Source: Candidatus Zhuqueibacterota bacterium (GTDB taxonomy: Bacteria > Zhuqueibacterota > Zhuqueibacteria > Residuimicrobiales > Oceaniaggregativiventaceae). Taken from it: a stretch of DNA of 64,000 nt. The notes beneath the pieces are model-generated. The model was given only the letters and a program-made list of their open reading frames with translations, searched no databases and had not been told where the DNA came from. Location of the stretch: contig WJMF01000231.1 in NCBI GenBank assembly GCA_014728085.1, positions 1 through 64,000 on the forward strand, in the 5' to 3' direction. Positions within the stretch are counted from its first letter, which is position 1. Each line of letters begins with the position of its first letter. Below are positions 55,857 to 64,000 of the stretch, in pieces. The position numbers and the translations under genes are program-made.

Positions 55857-57169
55857 AATAGATTACTCGCCAATTCCGCCAGTTCCGAGCGTTCACCCTT
55901 TTCCAGATTAATATGGGCGTAGAGGTTTTGTCCTTTCATACGATCGATGAGATAGCTCAGTCCATTCGACCTTGAATCCAGATAAGGCGTATCGATTTGA
56001 TACGGATCGCCTGTAAAGATGATTTTCGATCCTTCACCAGCACGTGTGATAATGGTTTTGACTTCATGGGGAGTCAGGTTTTGAGCTTCATCCACGATGA
56101 AATATATGCGATCGAGACTGCGCCCGCGGATATATGCAAGGGGTTCTATTTGCAGTTTGCCGGTTTCGAGCATGTCCTGAATTTTAATAAATTTTTTATC
56201 GGTTTCGCTGAACTGGTTTTTGATGACACCGAGATTGTCATAGAGGGGTTGCATGTAGGGATCCAGCTTGGATTTAATGTCACCCGGCAAATATCCGATG
56301 TCTCTGTTTGAAAGCGCCACAATCGGCCGGGCCAGATAAATCTGGCGATAATTTTGCTGTACTTCAAGAGCACCGGCCAAGGCCAGCAATGTTTTGCCGG
56401 TACCGGCTTTACCGCTCAGGGTAACCAGTTTTATATCCGTTGTTTGCAGAGCATGAAGGGAAAATATTTGTTCTGCATTCCTCGGCAGAATACCATAGGC
56501 GGCGGCTTTGTCTATTCTTTCGAGAAGACCGGAATGCGGATTAAAATATGTCAAAACCGATTGGCTTTTATTACGCAGGATAATATATTCATTTGGAACG
56601 ATATGCTCAATATCCGCTTCAGCAGCGGAAACTTCAAAGGGAGGCGTGAAGAGACGTTCGATAATTTCAGGATCCACATGTTCGAGGAGGCGTTTGCCGC
56701 GATAGAGCTTTTCGACGTCCTCGATCTTGTCGGTGTAATAATCCTGTGACGGAATACCGAGAGATTTGGCTTTTAGTCTTAAATTAACATCTTTGCTGAC
56801 GAGAGCGATCTGTTTACGGCTGTATGCTTTTTTTAATGACAACGCCGCACTGAGAATACGATGGTCCGGTTTTTTTTCCATAAAGGCATTGAGCACTTCA
56901 TCTTCATCCTTGAATACGTTAAGAATAAAAATATTGCCACGCCCCTTACCCAGAGAAGCTCCTTTACCGACGAGTTTATCACCGGAGAATTCGTCGAGCA
57001 GTCGTATAAATTCCCGGGCATGATAGTGGATAAGATCATGTCCGCGTTTAAAGTGGTCGATTTCTTCCAAAACGGTAATAGGGATAACGATGTCATTGTC
57101 ATCGAAATTAAAAATACAGGTCGAATCATGAAGAATGACATTGGTATCGAGGACAAACGTTTTTTTCAT
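55853..57169 (-). CDS. PIN-PhoH ATPase (YlaK/PhoH2-like)
   Basis: The 438-residue protein joins a PIN nuclease domain to a PhoH ATPase domain. PIN residues D8 ('FVLDTNVIL'), E35/E36, D102 and D127 are present (about 1-150). The ATPase has Walker A GKAGTGKT (253-260), Walker B '[10 protein letters not shown]', and '[12 protein letters not shown]'. This is the PhoH2/YlaK layout, an ATP-dependent RNA helicase/nuclease implicated in RNA handling. Its stop overlaps the phosphatase start by four bases. No antitoxin-like PhoAT is visible upstream; a methyltransferase gene comes first, seven bases away. Confidence 0.93.
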   Translation of the reverse strand: MKKTFVLDTNVILHDSTCIFNFDDNDIVIPITVLEEIDHFKRGHDLIHYHAREFIRLLDEFSGDKLVGKGASLGKGRGNIFILNVFKDEDEVLNAFMEKKPDHRILSAALSLKKAYSRKQIALVSKDVNLRLKAKSLGIPSQDYYTDKIEDVEKLYRGKRLLEHVDPEIIERLFTPPFEVSAAEADIEHIVPNEYIILRNKSQSVLTYFNPHSGLLERIDKAAAYGILPRNAEQIFSLHALQTTDIKLVTLSGKAGTGKTLLALAGALEVQQNYRQIYLARPIVALSNRDIGYLPGDIKSKLDPYMQPLYDNLGVIKNQFSETDKKFIKIQDMLETGKLQIEPLAYIRGRSLDRIYFIVDEAQNLTPHEVKTIITRAGEGSKIIFTGDPYQIDTPYLDSRSNGLSYLIDRMKGQNLYAHINLEKGERSELAELASNLL

Positions 57170-57176
57170 AGCACAA

Positions 57177-58079
57177 TCAGTTCGATTTTTTTAAAACATA
57201 AAGATTAGAGCGGGATTGATCGTTTTTGCCAATCGTATGGTTATAGAGAAATAAGGCGATTGCAGGCAGCAATGGCACATAATAGAATATTTTTTTAATC
57301 CAGAAAGGCGCTCCACCGGGTTTTGCCAGATTGCCTTTTCTTAGGGCGATTTCCATACGGGAGGAACTTTTTTTTGCGACAATGTTGAGATCTAAAAGCT
57401 CACAGAGTTTTTTTATGGATTGATCAGAAAACCAGTAGAGGTGGTCAGGAACTCCCCATGGGTCTTTCCACATTGCTGCTTCATCGGGAGAGCTGATTTC
57501 TCCCCGGTTGCCGGTTCGTATAACCATTATTCCGTCAGGATCGAGATTGTTGGCCAGATTCTCCAGTGCCCGTAAGGGATTCCGCAAGTGACTGAGCACA
57601 TTGAATAATGAAATAACCTGAAAAGTTTGAGAAGAATTAAAGTCCTCTAAACTGGATTCCACGATGGGGATGTCAAATGTTTTGCGTCCAAAGGAAGCTC
57701 TTTCTGCCGATGGCTCTACCCCCGTGGCCTTCCAGCCCCGGTCGCGGGCAACCTTGACCAGATGGCCAATACCGCATCCCACGTCCAGGAGCGATCCGCC
57801 TTCACTGTGTGACTCGATAATGTCCATACGACGCCTGGCCATCATTAATAATCCTTTGGTTCCTTTGAGGTGCTCGGTCATGTCCACAATTACTTCTTCA
57901 TTCAAGCTCTGGAATTGCTGCGAGTCGATCATTGCCTCTTGTTCTTGCTGTTGAGGTCTGGGGTTAAGATAGTTCAGACCGCAGGATGAACATCGGACAA
58001 TTTGATAGCCGTTTTCTTCAGCAACCGGTATAGAATGAGATTTACTGCATAAATTGCATGAAACCGATTCAAGCTCCAT
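57177..58079 (-). CDS. Class I SAM-dependent methyltransferase with N-terminal zinc ribbon
   Basis: The 300-residue protein has cysteine pairs C8/C11 and C30/C33 forming a zinc ribbon, typical of the family's 'CNLC ... [13 protein letters not shown]' opening. A class I methyltransferase core follows with motif I '[19 protein letters not shown]' and '[11 protein letters not shown]'. A hydrophobic C-terminal segment (about 260-282) may anchor it to the membrane. Such zinc-ribbon enzymes often act on sugars or polyketides in cell-surface biosynthesis; the substrate is unknown here. AAGGAGCC precedes the ATG. It is the first gene of the three-gene minus-strand operon. Confidence 0.88.
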   Translation of the reverse strand: MELESVSCNLCSKSHSIPVAEENGYQIVRCSSCGLNYLNPRPQQQEQEAMIDSQQFQSLNEEVIVDMTEHLKGTKGLLMMARRRMDIIESHSEGGSLLDVGCGIGHLVKVARDRGWKATGVEPSAERASFGRKTFDIPIVESSLEDFNSSQTFQVISLFNVLSHLRNPLRALENLANNLDPDGIMVIRTGNRGEISSPDEAAMWKDPWGVPDHLYWFSDQSIKKLCELLDLNIVAKKSSSRMEIALRKGNLAKPGGAPFWIKKIFYYVPLLPAIALFLYNHTIGKNDQSRSNLYVLKKSN

Positions 58080-58493
58080 TAAGGCTCCTTATCAATAATG
58101 GTTTAGTAATAAAACGCAGATGATTGAACATGGTTTCAATATATTAAAAAGAAATTTTAATCAAAAGAATATTTCGAGTAATTGCATTCTGTTGTTCATT
58201 TTTCACAAAGCGGCGTAATGGCCACAAATCAAGCACCAATGGCTGGCGAACGTTCTTTGCTGCCCTTTGGTGCAGAATGCTGTGGCGTTCGATCCCTGCT
58301 GAAATGAAAGGAAACATAATTTTGTTACATGGGTTATTAAATTATGGCTTTATTATTGTGAATTGTTTAAATATATTATACTGCATCTCGATCATATTGC
58401 TTTTTTTACTGTCAAGCATTTCGTAAAAACCATCGTTTTTACACGGATGTGGATTAAATGTAAACTTTTGTGATAGAAAAAGGCGTGGACAAA
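58080..58493. other. Divergent intergenic region with a GC-richer island
   Basis: The gap separates the minus-strand operon from the secreted metalloprotease-like gene. Its flanks are AT-rich. The middle (about 58210-58310) is markedly richer in GC and holds an unusual island (see next entry). TATTAT at 58374-58379 is a possible -10 without a good -35. A weak AAGGCG site (about 58480-58486) serves the start at 58494. Confidence 0.4.
58144..58317 (-). other. 57-codon open frame and interleaved inverted repeats in a GC-rich island
   Basis: On the minus strand an ATG at 58317 opens a frame of 57 codons to TAA at 58146-58144; it starts MFPFISAGIERHSILHQRA and contains DLWPLRRFVKNE. No ribosome binding site precedes it. 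The DNA holds two perfect inverted repeats that interleave: GCACCAA (58233-58239) with TTGGTGC (58267-58273), and CGAACG (58247-58252) with CGTTCG (58286-58291), the topology of an H-type pseudoknot. The peptide was not matched to a known family with confidence. It could be a dispersed repeat remnant, a structured RNA, or a small protein. Confidence 0.3.
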
Positions 58494-61400
58494 ATGCGAT
58501 CTCACTTTTTGATATTAAGTATTTTTATCGGCTTCCAGATCAGTTCTGCGGCATTGACCCCTGTGCGCTTTGTTGATCGGTCCTGGGTTAAGAGTGGCTG
58601 GCACTATTTAATAGATGATATCGATCAGGCCGTTACCAACACAAAAACATACTATCCCCATGTAGCGGCGGACCTTGCCAAGGCGACACAACTCCAATAT
58701 TCTGTCGGCGATACGGTTGAATTTTATACCTATACAACCAGTGGCAACAGATTTGAACAGATAGAAGCGGTATGCCGCAAAAAATCAGAGCGGACCTACA
58801 TTTTTGCCGGGGTTGAGGAGTGGCAGGCGGGAAAAATTGGTCAGCAAGGTGTAGAAAATTTTTATCAGGCGTTTGAAGAGAGCACACCGGCCTCTTCCTT
58901 TGATCCTGATCAGGGGATACGCGAAATACTTGAATCCTATATCGGCCCCACACCCAACAAGTCCGGTGACAACTATATCTATATCCTGATCTATGATATC
59001 GATGATGATTACAATCCGGGAGAAGGCAAAAACGTCTATACCGCCGGATATTTTTTGCCTTATGACCAGTCGGACGGTTCTTACAGCAATAAAAAGGATT
59101 TGCTTTATATCGATTGTGATCCCGGAGATCCTGCGAGTCAGGTTACCGCATCCGTGGTTGCGCATGAGTTTCAGCATCTTTTACACTATGGTATGGATGC
59201 AGATGAGAGTTCACAAAATGGTATATGGGTGAACGAAGGGGCATCGATTTATGCAGAAGTGCTTTGCGGATATGGTTTACGCAATCCCACGCCATATCTG
59301 CAGCATCCGGAGCGTTCTCTCAATGTTTTTTCCTATGAAAGCGATAGTCAGATCGATTATGCCAAAGTTGGACTCTGGTTTTATTATATCGCCGAAAAAT
59401 TCGGCGCCGAACTCGTATCAAAAATCGTCCGCAATCCTCTAAATGGGATCGAAGGCGTCCGAAGCGCCTTGCAGGACCATAATGTTGAACTTTTTTTTGA
59501 ACAGATTTTTAGCCGTTTTGTTATGGCCAATCTTGTTAATGATAAAAGCATGGGCGATAATGGATATTTTGGTTATAATACCCTTGTTCTTCCAATATTA
59601 CCGAGAATCAAGAAATCACATAAAAGTTATCCGGTTGCAGATCAACTCAATCATGTAACCGAATATGCGAGTCACTATTTCCGATTCGATGCCAGAGACA
59701 GTACAGCCATTTTATATGCGAATAGTTTTTCCGCTGATAATTTGAGATTACAGATTTATTCCACCGGGGAAGATTTGATCGATAGCATCGAATTGGATAA
59801 TGATGGTTATGGCCGGTATGGGCTTTCCGGAATCAGGGAAACCACCGACAAGTTGTACCTGATCTCTTCCGGGTTGAGTGGAACCTCTTCCTACAGTTAT
59901 TCAGTATCCAGTACGATTGAAGATCTCAATCCTCCGCAACTTGTCGATGGGCCTTATGAAAGTCTTCCCACCGGAGATGCGATTACAATTTTTTGGGAAA
60001 CAGATGAGCTGGCGACCAGTATCGTCGAGTATGGCACCAGTGAGAATTACGACAACAGAGTTGAAAAGGATTCGCTGACTGTTTCTCATCGTATTTTGTT
60101 GAGCGCTCTTCAGCCCAATACAACCTATTTTTACCGCGTCGGGTCATCGGACAGCAAAGGCAATGGACCGGTTTTCAGTGCGAGTTTCCGGTTTTCAACC
60201 GCCAGCATGAATCAGCATATCATAGCCGGGGTACAGCAGGCACATTCTTACGGATACCAGGGCAGAAATTTGCTCAAACATCCTTCCGGGGGATTGTTTA
60301 TTGTTTTTCATGATTTACGAGATGACCGTCGATTTATTTATTATAGCCAGTCCCAGGATGAGGGCAAAACCTGGAGCCCGCCCATTGCTGTCGATACCAC
60401 CCTTTACTATAGCGGTATGCCGTCTCTGGCAATCGATGAAAATGAACGGTTACACACAGTATGGCATGCTCAGGCTAATTCCGATGCTGATCCCTTTACA
60501 ATATATCATAGTTTTTCCGATGATCAGGGTAAAAGCTGGTCAGCACCAGAATTGATTAGCCGATCATTTACCGGAGGCGACCAACTCTATCCTTTTATTG
60601 CCGTAGACAACAAAAATCAACCCCATGTGGTATGGAACACTGTTCTGTATGCAGATGTTTTTGAAGGGGATATCTACCATGCCTTTTCACAGGATAATGG
60701 CCTGACCTGGCAAACGGACATGGAAATCAGCGATTCGGATTATCACCATTGTTTTGTCCCTGGTATTGATTTTGATTCCGCAGGCAAGGCTTACGTCTTT
60801 TATTCGGACGGGGTGTTCCAGGAACAGACCTTAAATGTTTTTTATACAGCAAGTGAGGATTATCTTGAATGGCAGCCCGCAAAAAAAGTTACACAGTCGG
60901 GTGTCTTGTATGACGGGCTGATATCTTTTGTCATCGATCCGTTCGACCGATTGCATTTTGTCTATGCCGATAATTTTATACCAGGCGACGTGCGCATCAT
61001 GTATTCACGGCTGGAATCCGGAGTCTGGCAGGCACCTTTGCCGATCGCTCAAACAAGTGAAGACGGGAATCTGAGCTATCCCAATATTTCTGTCGATATT
61101 GAAGGAAATGTTTACGTTGCTTATGAAGATGAGCTCAATAATGCCACCCTGGGAAAGCTTGCAAACAGGATACCCGCTGACCGGGCTCAAAACAAGCTGC
61201 AAAAGACGCAAGCGGCAAATAAAAAGGTTTTTCTGACGCTCTATAAATATGATTCCTGGCAGCCGCCCATAAATCTATCCAATGATCCGGGGGAATTTTC
61301 CTTTCCGGAGCTGCCGGATTTTGTTGATGTCGATGAACTCGATATTATTTTAATGAAAACCATTCATGCATCAAATTATCAGATCCGGCATCTCAATCTA

Positions 61401-62699
61401 AGTACGAACACCGTGCAAGGCGGTCTGCCGCCCAGGGTGAGTTTGACCTCTCCCGAGGACGGAGATACGCAGATTTCATATTTGAAAGAGATGCTCGATA
61501 TTACCGTTCAGTTTGATCAGCGCATGGCAGCCGATTCGTTTATTCCCCAACATGTAACCGTCAACGGTGCAGCGTCCGGTCTGATTAAAGGAGAATTGAC
61601 CTATAACAGCAGTCAAAGAATGATGCAATTCAGACCGGAAAAAGATGTTCAGCCAAACGATGAAATTACGGTGAGGTTGAGCGGACAACTGGCCAATCCG
61701 GCCGGTATATCACTGGATGGAGATCGAGATGCAAAGGCAGAAGGATCACCGGAAGATGATTTTGTCTGGAGTTTTTTCACATCAGGAAAAGATGAAACCG
61801 CGCCACAGTTTACGCTGGGGGTTTTACAGAATCCTGTATTAACCGCCTATATGGATATCTATGTCATCGCTTCTGAACAATTAAACGGGATACCTCAGCT
61901 GTCGGCAAACGAGCAGTCGCTTTCTTTGCAGACCATCAATGCAGAGAAATCCATCTATAAGGCTGATTACAAATTAGAACAAAGCCAGACGATCCAACTG
62001 GCGGTAAATGGAACCGATCTGGCAGGAAATGCCGGGCAATCGGCTAAAAATTTTGCCGCTCAACGATTACAAACCGGTCAGGAAAACTGGGTGGAATCTG
62101 TTGATAAAGCCCTGCACTTGTATGTTCCCGCAAGCGGCATTGCGCAGGATACATGGATAACCATCGTAAAAGAAAATACCAACGAGGCAGACGGGACCTA
62201 TACAATAGGCCCTTCATCCCTCCGGCTTGATAGGGCCGCAGAGTTGAGTTATTATCTTTCCGATTCAAACGGTCTTGCAGCCGTCTTTGAAAGAAAGAAA
62301 GAGGAGGGAGGCTGGCAATCTGTTCCTACTGTGGAAAAAGACAGAGTATTCAGCGCCCGGATCACCCGGTTCGGGACCTACAGGATATCAAAAACGGTCT
62401 CGGCGGTACCCGAGGCTTTCACCCTGATACAAAATTATCCCAATCCCTTTTCGTTGCATAAGGGCTACACAACACTTGGGTTTAGCCTGCCGCAAAAAGC
62501 GAGAATTGAAATCGCCATTTATGATATTTTGGGTAGACACGTCAAAACCCTGGTTAAGCGCGTCAAAGAAGCCGGCATCCATTATATTAACTGGGATGGT
62601 ACGGATAAAACTGCCCGGCAGGTACCCAGCGGCGTTTATTTATACCAGCTAAAAACATCCCATACTATATTAACCGAAAAGATGATTGTATTGCGTTAG
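58494..62699 (+). CDS. Large secreted gluzincin-like protein with Asp-box, Big_5 and sorting domains
   Basis: Started at ATG 58494 the protein has 1401 residues and a signal peptide (MRSHFLILSIFIGFQISSAA). A gluzincin-type metallopeptidase domain shows H224-E-F-Q-H228 followed by E248 in WVNEG, in the manner of the M30 and immune-inhibitor (M6)-like families. Then come an Fn3-like domain (about 485-570), a sialidase-like Asp-box region with SQDEGKTW, SDDQGKSW and SQDNGLTW (about 615-735), a Big_5-like Ig domain (about 979-1097), and a sorting domain (about 1309-1401, 'NYPNPFSLHKGYTTL'). A secreted protease that binds sugar chains is plausible. The catalytic activity is inferred. Confidence 0.83.
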   Translation: MRSHFLILSIFIGFQISSAALTPVRFVDRSWVKSGWHYLIDDIDQAVTNTKTYYPHVAADLAKATQLQYSVGDTVEFYTYTTSGNRFEQIEAVCRKKSERTYIFAGVEEWQAGKIGQQGVENFYQAFEESTPASSFDPDQGIREILESYIGPTPNKSGDNYIYILIYDIDDDYNPGEGKNVYTAGYFLPYDQSDGSYSNKKDLLYIDCDPGDPASQVTASVVAHEFQHLLHYGMDADESSQNGIWVNEGASIYAEVLCGYGLRNPTPYLQHPERSLNVFSYESDSQIDYAKVGLWFYYIAEKFGAELVSKIVRNPLNGIEGVRSALQDHNVELFFEQIFSRFVMANLVNDKSMGDNGYFGYNTLVLPILPRIKKSHKSYPVADQLNHVTEYASHYFRFDARDSTAILYANSFSADNLRLQIYSTGEDLIDSIELDNDGYGRYGLSGIRETTDKLYLISSGLSGTSSYSYSVSSTIEDLNPPQLVDGPYESLPTGDAITIFWETDELATSIVEYGTSENYDNRVEKDSLTVSHRILLSALQPNTTYFYRVGSSDSKGNGPVFSASFRFSTASMNQHIIAGVQQAHSYGYQGRNLLKHPSGGLFIVFHDLRDDRRFIYYSQSQDEGKTWSPPIAVDTTLYYSGMPSLAIDENERLHTVWHAQANSDADPFTIYHSFSDDQGKSWSAPELISRSFTGGDQLYPFIAVDNKNQPHVVWNTVLYADVFEGDIYHAFSQDNGLTWQTDMEISDSDYHHCFVPGIDFDSAGKAYVFYSDGVFQEQTLNVFYTASEDYLEWQPAKKVTQSGVLYDGLISFVIDPFDRLHFVYADNFIPGDVRIMYSRLESGVWQAPLPIAQTSEDGNLSYPNISVDIEGNVYVAYEDELNNATLGKLANRIPADRAQNKLQKTQAANKKVFLTLYKYDSWQPPINLSNDPGEFSFPELPDFVDVDELDIILMKTIHASNYQIRHLNLSTNTVQGGLPPRVSLTSPEDGDTQISYLKEMLDITVQFDQRMAADSFIPQHVTVNGAASGLIKGELTYNSSQRMMQFRPEKDVQPNDEITVRLSGQLANPAGISLDGDRDAKAEGSPEDDFVWSFFTSGKDETAPQFTLGVLQNPVLTAYMDIYVIASEQLNGIPQLSANEQSLSLQTINAEKSIYKADYKLEQSQTIQLAVNGTDLAGNAGQSAKNFAAQRLQTGQENWVESVDKALHLYVPASGIAQDTWITIVKENTNEADGTYTIGPSSLRLDRAAELSYYLSDSNGLAAVFERKKEEGGWQSVPTVEKDRVFSARITRFGTYRISKTVSAVPEAFTLIQNYPNPFSLHKGYTTLGFSLPQKARIEIAIYDILGRHVKTLVKRVKEAGIHYINWDGTDKTARQVPSGVYLYQLKTSHTILTEKMIVLR

Positions 62700-62708
62700 G
62701 AAAATAAG

Positions 62709-63629
62709 ATGAAGAAAAGGTTATTGATCGGATTTACATTGGCCTGGCTTGGCGGTTGGATGTTGTCTTCCTGCGACATGAGCGGTGGAACAGAGCCGGA
62801 AGAGGTAGCGGCACCCCGAATTGTTGCCGGCCCCACAGTGAGTAACGTTGACATTACTTTGGCTGAAATTCGCTGGCAAACGGATGTCGTTGCCAATTCA
62901 ATCGTGCGGTATGGTACGGTATCCGGGAGCTATGAAAAAATTGTGCAGAGCACAGAAAAGGAACAGAGCCATTTTCTGGCACTGACCAGCCTGAATGCCA
63001 ACACCACCTATTACTATATCGCTGAATCGGAAAATGAGGGGGGTAAAATTGTTTCTCCCGAGGGTGAATTTACAACGAAAAAGACCATTGAGATGATATT
63101 CGATCAGGCATGGAATGATTATGCAGAGGGGCGATATCAGCAAGCCATTAGGCAATTTAAGGATCTCATTGAGAACAGCAGTTCTTTTTATAAGGCCTAT
63201 GTGGGACTGGGGTGGTGTTACGCAGCCTCACCGGTCGATTCTCTGCAAAAATCAAAGTTGAATTTTTCCATAGCTATTTCATTTAAAAGTGATTTAACCT
63301 CTGCGTATGCAGGCAGGGGATTTGTCAATATGGCATTGGAATTATCTCATGAGGCCATAACAGATTTTCTGATGGTGCTGCAATTGGATGAAGATTTTGT
63401 CTTTGAACGCGATTCTGAAATAAATAATAACGATGTTCGTCTTGGGTTGGCCGAATTGTATTTTTACCAGCAAAAATTTAACCTTGCACAGGAGCAGGTT
63501 GATGTTTTAAAACCGGATAATGGCTTGAATGCTGACGATTCTGAAACCTGGATTGTGAACGGAACCGCATACGGCAGTTATGCGGAAAGCCTGTTGGCTT
63601 TGATCGAAACGCTGAAATCGTTGGTTTGA
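62709..63629 (+). CDS. Lipoprotein with Fn3-like domain and TPR repeats
   Basis: The 306-residue protein has a good lipobox (LSSC, cysteine 22). An Fn3-like domain follows (about 38-125, 'NVDITLAEIRWQTDVVANSIV'), very close to the Fn3 domain of the preceding large protein, then TPR-like helices (about 130-300: 'YAEGRYQQAIRQFKDLIEN', 'SYAGRGF'-type turns). It sits nine bases after the large secreted protein, so the pair is probably co-transcribed and may act together at the outer membrane. It is convergent with the next gene, 26 bases away. Confidence 0.83.
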   Translation: MKKRLLIGFTLAWLGGWMLSSCDMSGGTEPEEVAAPRIVAGPTVSNVDITLAEIRWQTDVVANSIVRYGTVSGSYEKIVQSTEKEQSHFLALTSLNANTTYYYIAESENEGGKIVSPEGEFTTKKTIEMIFDQAWNDYAEGRYQQAIRQFKDLIENSSSFYKAYVGLGWCYAASPVDSLQKSKLNFSIAISFKSDLTSAYAGRGFVNMALELSHEAITDFLMVLQLDEDFVFERDSEINNNDVRLGLAELYFYQQKFNLAQEQVDVLKPDNGLNADDSETWIVNGTAYGSYAESLLALIETLKSLV

Positions 63630-63655
63630 TTTCTTGTTTTCTGTTTTTTGGTTGT

Positions 63656-64000
63656 TTATCTGATCAGGCTGCATTTACCGATGATGATGTGAGGGCCCGC
63701 TTGCAGGCGATATAAATAGATGCCTGTGGGTACCGCTTTGGATTGGCTATCCCGTCCATTCCATCTTATTTCATGAATGCCGGCGTTCAAGTTTTCGGAT
63801 CGCAGCAGGGTTTTCACCAAAGAGCCACGGATATCATATATTTTCAGCATAGTCGGGCTGGTCTTCTTTAATCGAAATGCTATAGTTGTTTGCGCATTAA
63901 AGGGATTTGGGTAATTTGTCAGCTTGAATTGTTCCGGAGCCCGATGTTCATCTGCCGGCTGCCTGATCCGGCTTTGTTCGTTGTCGTAATAAAATGTCCA
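63656..64000 (-). CDS. C-terminal part of a secreted sorting-domain protein, cut by window edge
   Basis: On the minus strand the frame is open from the window edge (64000) to TAA at 63658-63656: 114 visible residues. The part has 'FKLTNYPNPFNAQTTIAFRL', then 'MLKIYDIRGSLVKTLL' and 'VPTGIYLYRLQAG', the complete FlgD-like sorting domain that ends secreted FCB proteins. The rest of the protein, to the right of the window, is not seen. The apparent ATG at 63850 is internal and not the start. Confidence 0.88.
   Translation of the reverse strand, partial: WTFYYDNEQSRIRQPADEHRAPEQFKLTNYPNPFNAQTTIAFRLKKTSPTMLKIYDIRGSLVKTLLRSENLNAGIHEIRWNGRDSQSKAVPTGIYLYRLQAGPHIIIGKCSLIR

Noticed and set aside
1-64000. 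CRISPR arrays, tRNA, rRNA and insertion sequences
   Set aside because: Reading the intergenic regions gave no spaced direct repeats, no tRNA cloverleaf, no rRNA and no transposase; the window appears to lack them.

Overview
The window looks like a chromosome segment from a Gram-negative bacterium of the FCB superphylum, most likely Calditrichota or a neighbour such as KSB1, Marinimicrobia or Ignavibacteria. The reasons are as follows. At least three complete secreted proteins and one edge-cut protein end in the 'NYPNPF ... G.Y.Y.L' C-terminal sorting/FlgD-like domain (type IX secretion style). There is a TonB-dependent receptor with a carboxypeptidase-regulatory-like N-terminal domain. Lipoproteins, multihaem cytochromes and many SpoIIE-type phosphatases are also present. 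Lineage is an inference; no rRNA or tRNA gene was seen.

Layout. 1-2.5 kb: an edge-cut GxxExxY gene on the minus strand preceded by tandem decamers, an orphan phage-type (IMC/peptidase G2-like) fragment, a short-chain dehydrogenase and a DUF985 cupin. 2.75-8.6 kb (minus): a four-gene sulfur-oxyanion respiration locus with an octahaem tetrathionate-reductase-family cytochrome, a seven-haem cytochrome fused to a cytochrome b561-type membrane domain, and a split pair of YeeE/YedE sulfur transporters, one carrying a cysteine-less rhodanese domain. 9-16.3 kb (plus): an LVIVD-repeat secreted protein closed by a strong terminator, then a lipoprotein, TonB receptor and sorting-domain protein. 16.3-22.1 kb: a carbohydrate catabolic group (raffinose-synthase/GH36-like, Tat-exported TIM-barrel isomerase, enolase-superfamily enzyme, amidohydrolase). 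22.2-24.7 kb: macro domain protein, outer-membrane barrel, metallo-beta-lactamase-fold hydrolase.

25-31 kb: a PAS/GAF/GAF sensor without an output domain, a terminator, then an AmmeMemoRadiSam module. In it the DUF362 protein and the radical SAM enzyme carry Tat-like signals and the Memo-AMMECR1 fusion carries a Sec signal, so most of the module seems exported; one extra AMMECR1 protein has no signal.

31-53.4 kb (plus): a dense co-directional gene run. It opens with a lipoprotein and five SpoIIE/RsbU-type PP2C phosphatases having five different sensor inputs, around a single STAS antagonist and a single HATPase anti-sigma-type kinase: a many-input partner-switching hub. It also holds a B12-binding-type radical SAM protein and a TolB-N/TPR lipoprotein. 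It then runs into housekeeping genes: deoxynucleoside kinase, SAM hydrolase, site-2 protease, an unknown membrane-anchored protein, PBP1A-type peptidoglycan synthase, sugar kinase and another unknown. 53.4-58.1 kb (minus): methyltransferase, PIN-PhoH ATPase and a sixth SpoIIE phosphatase. The first and sixth phosphatases share a membrane sensor that resembles a catalytically dead CPBP (CAAX-protease/Abi) fold. 58.1-64 kb: a large secreted gluzincin-type protein with Asp-box repeats and a sorting domain, an Fn3/TPR lipoprotein, and the C-terminal end of another sorting-domain protein.

The most noteworthy systems are the apparently exported AmmeMemoRadiSam module and the phosphatase hub with dead-protease-like sensors.
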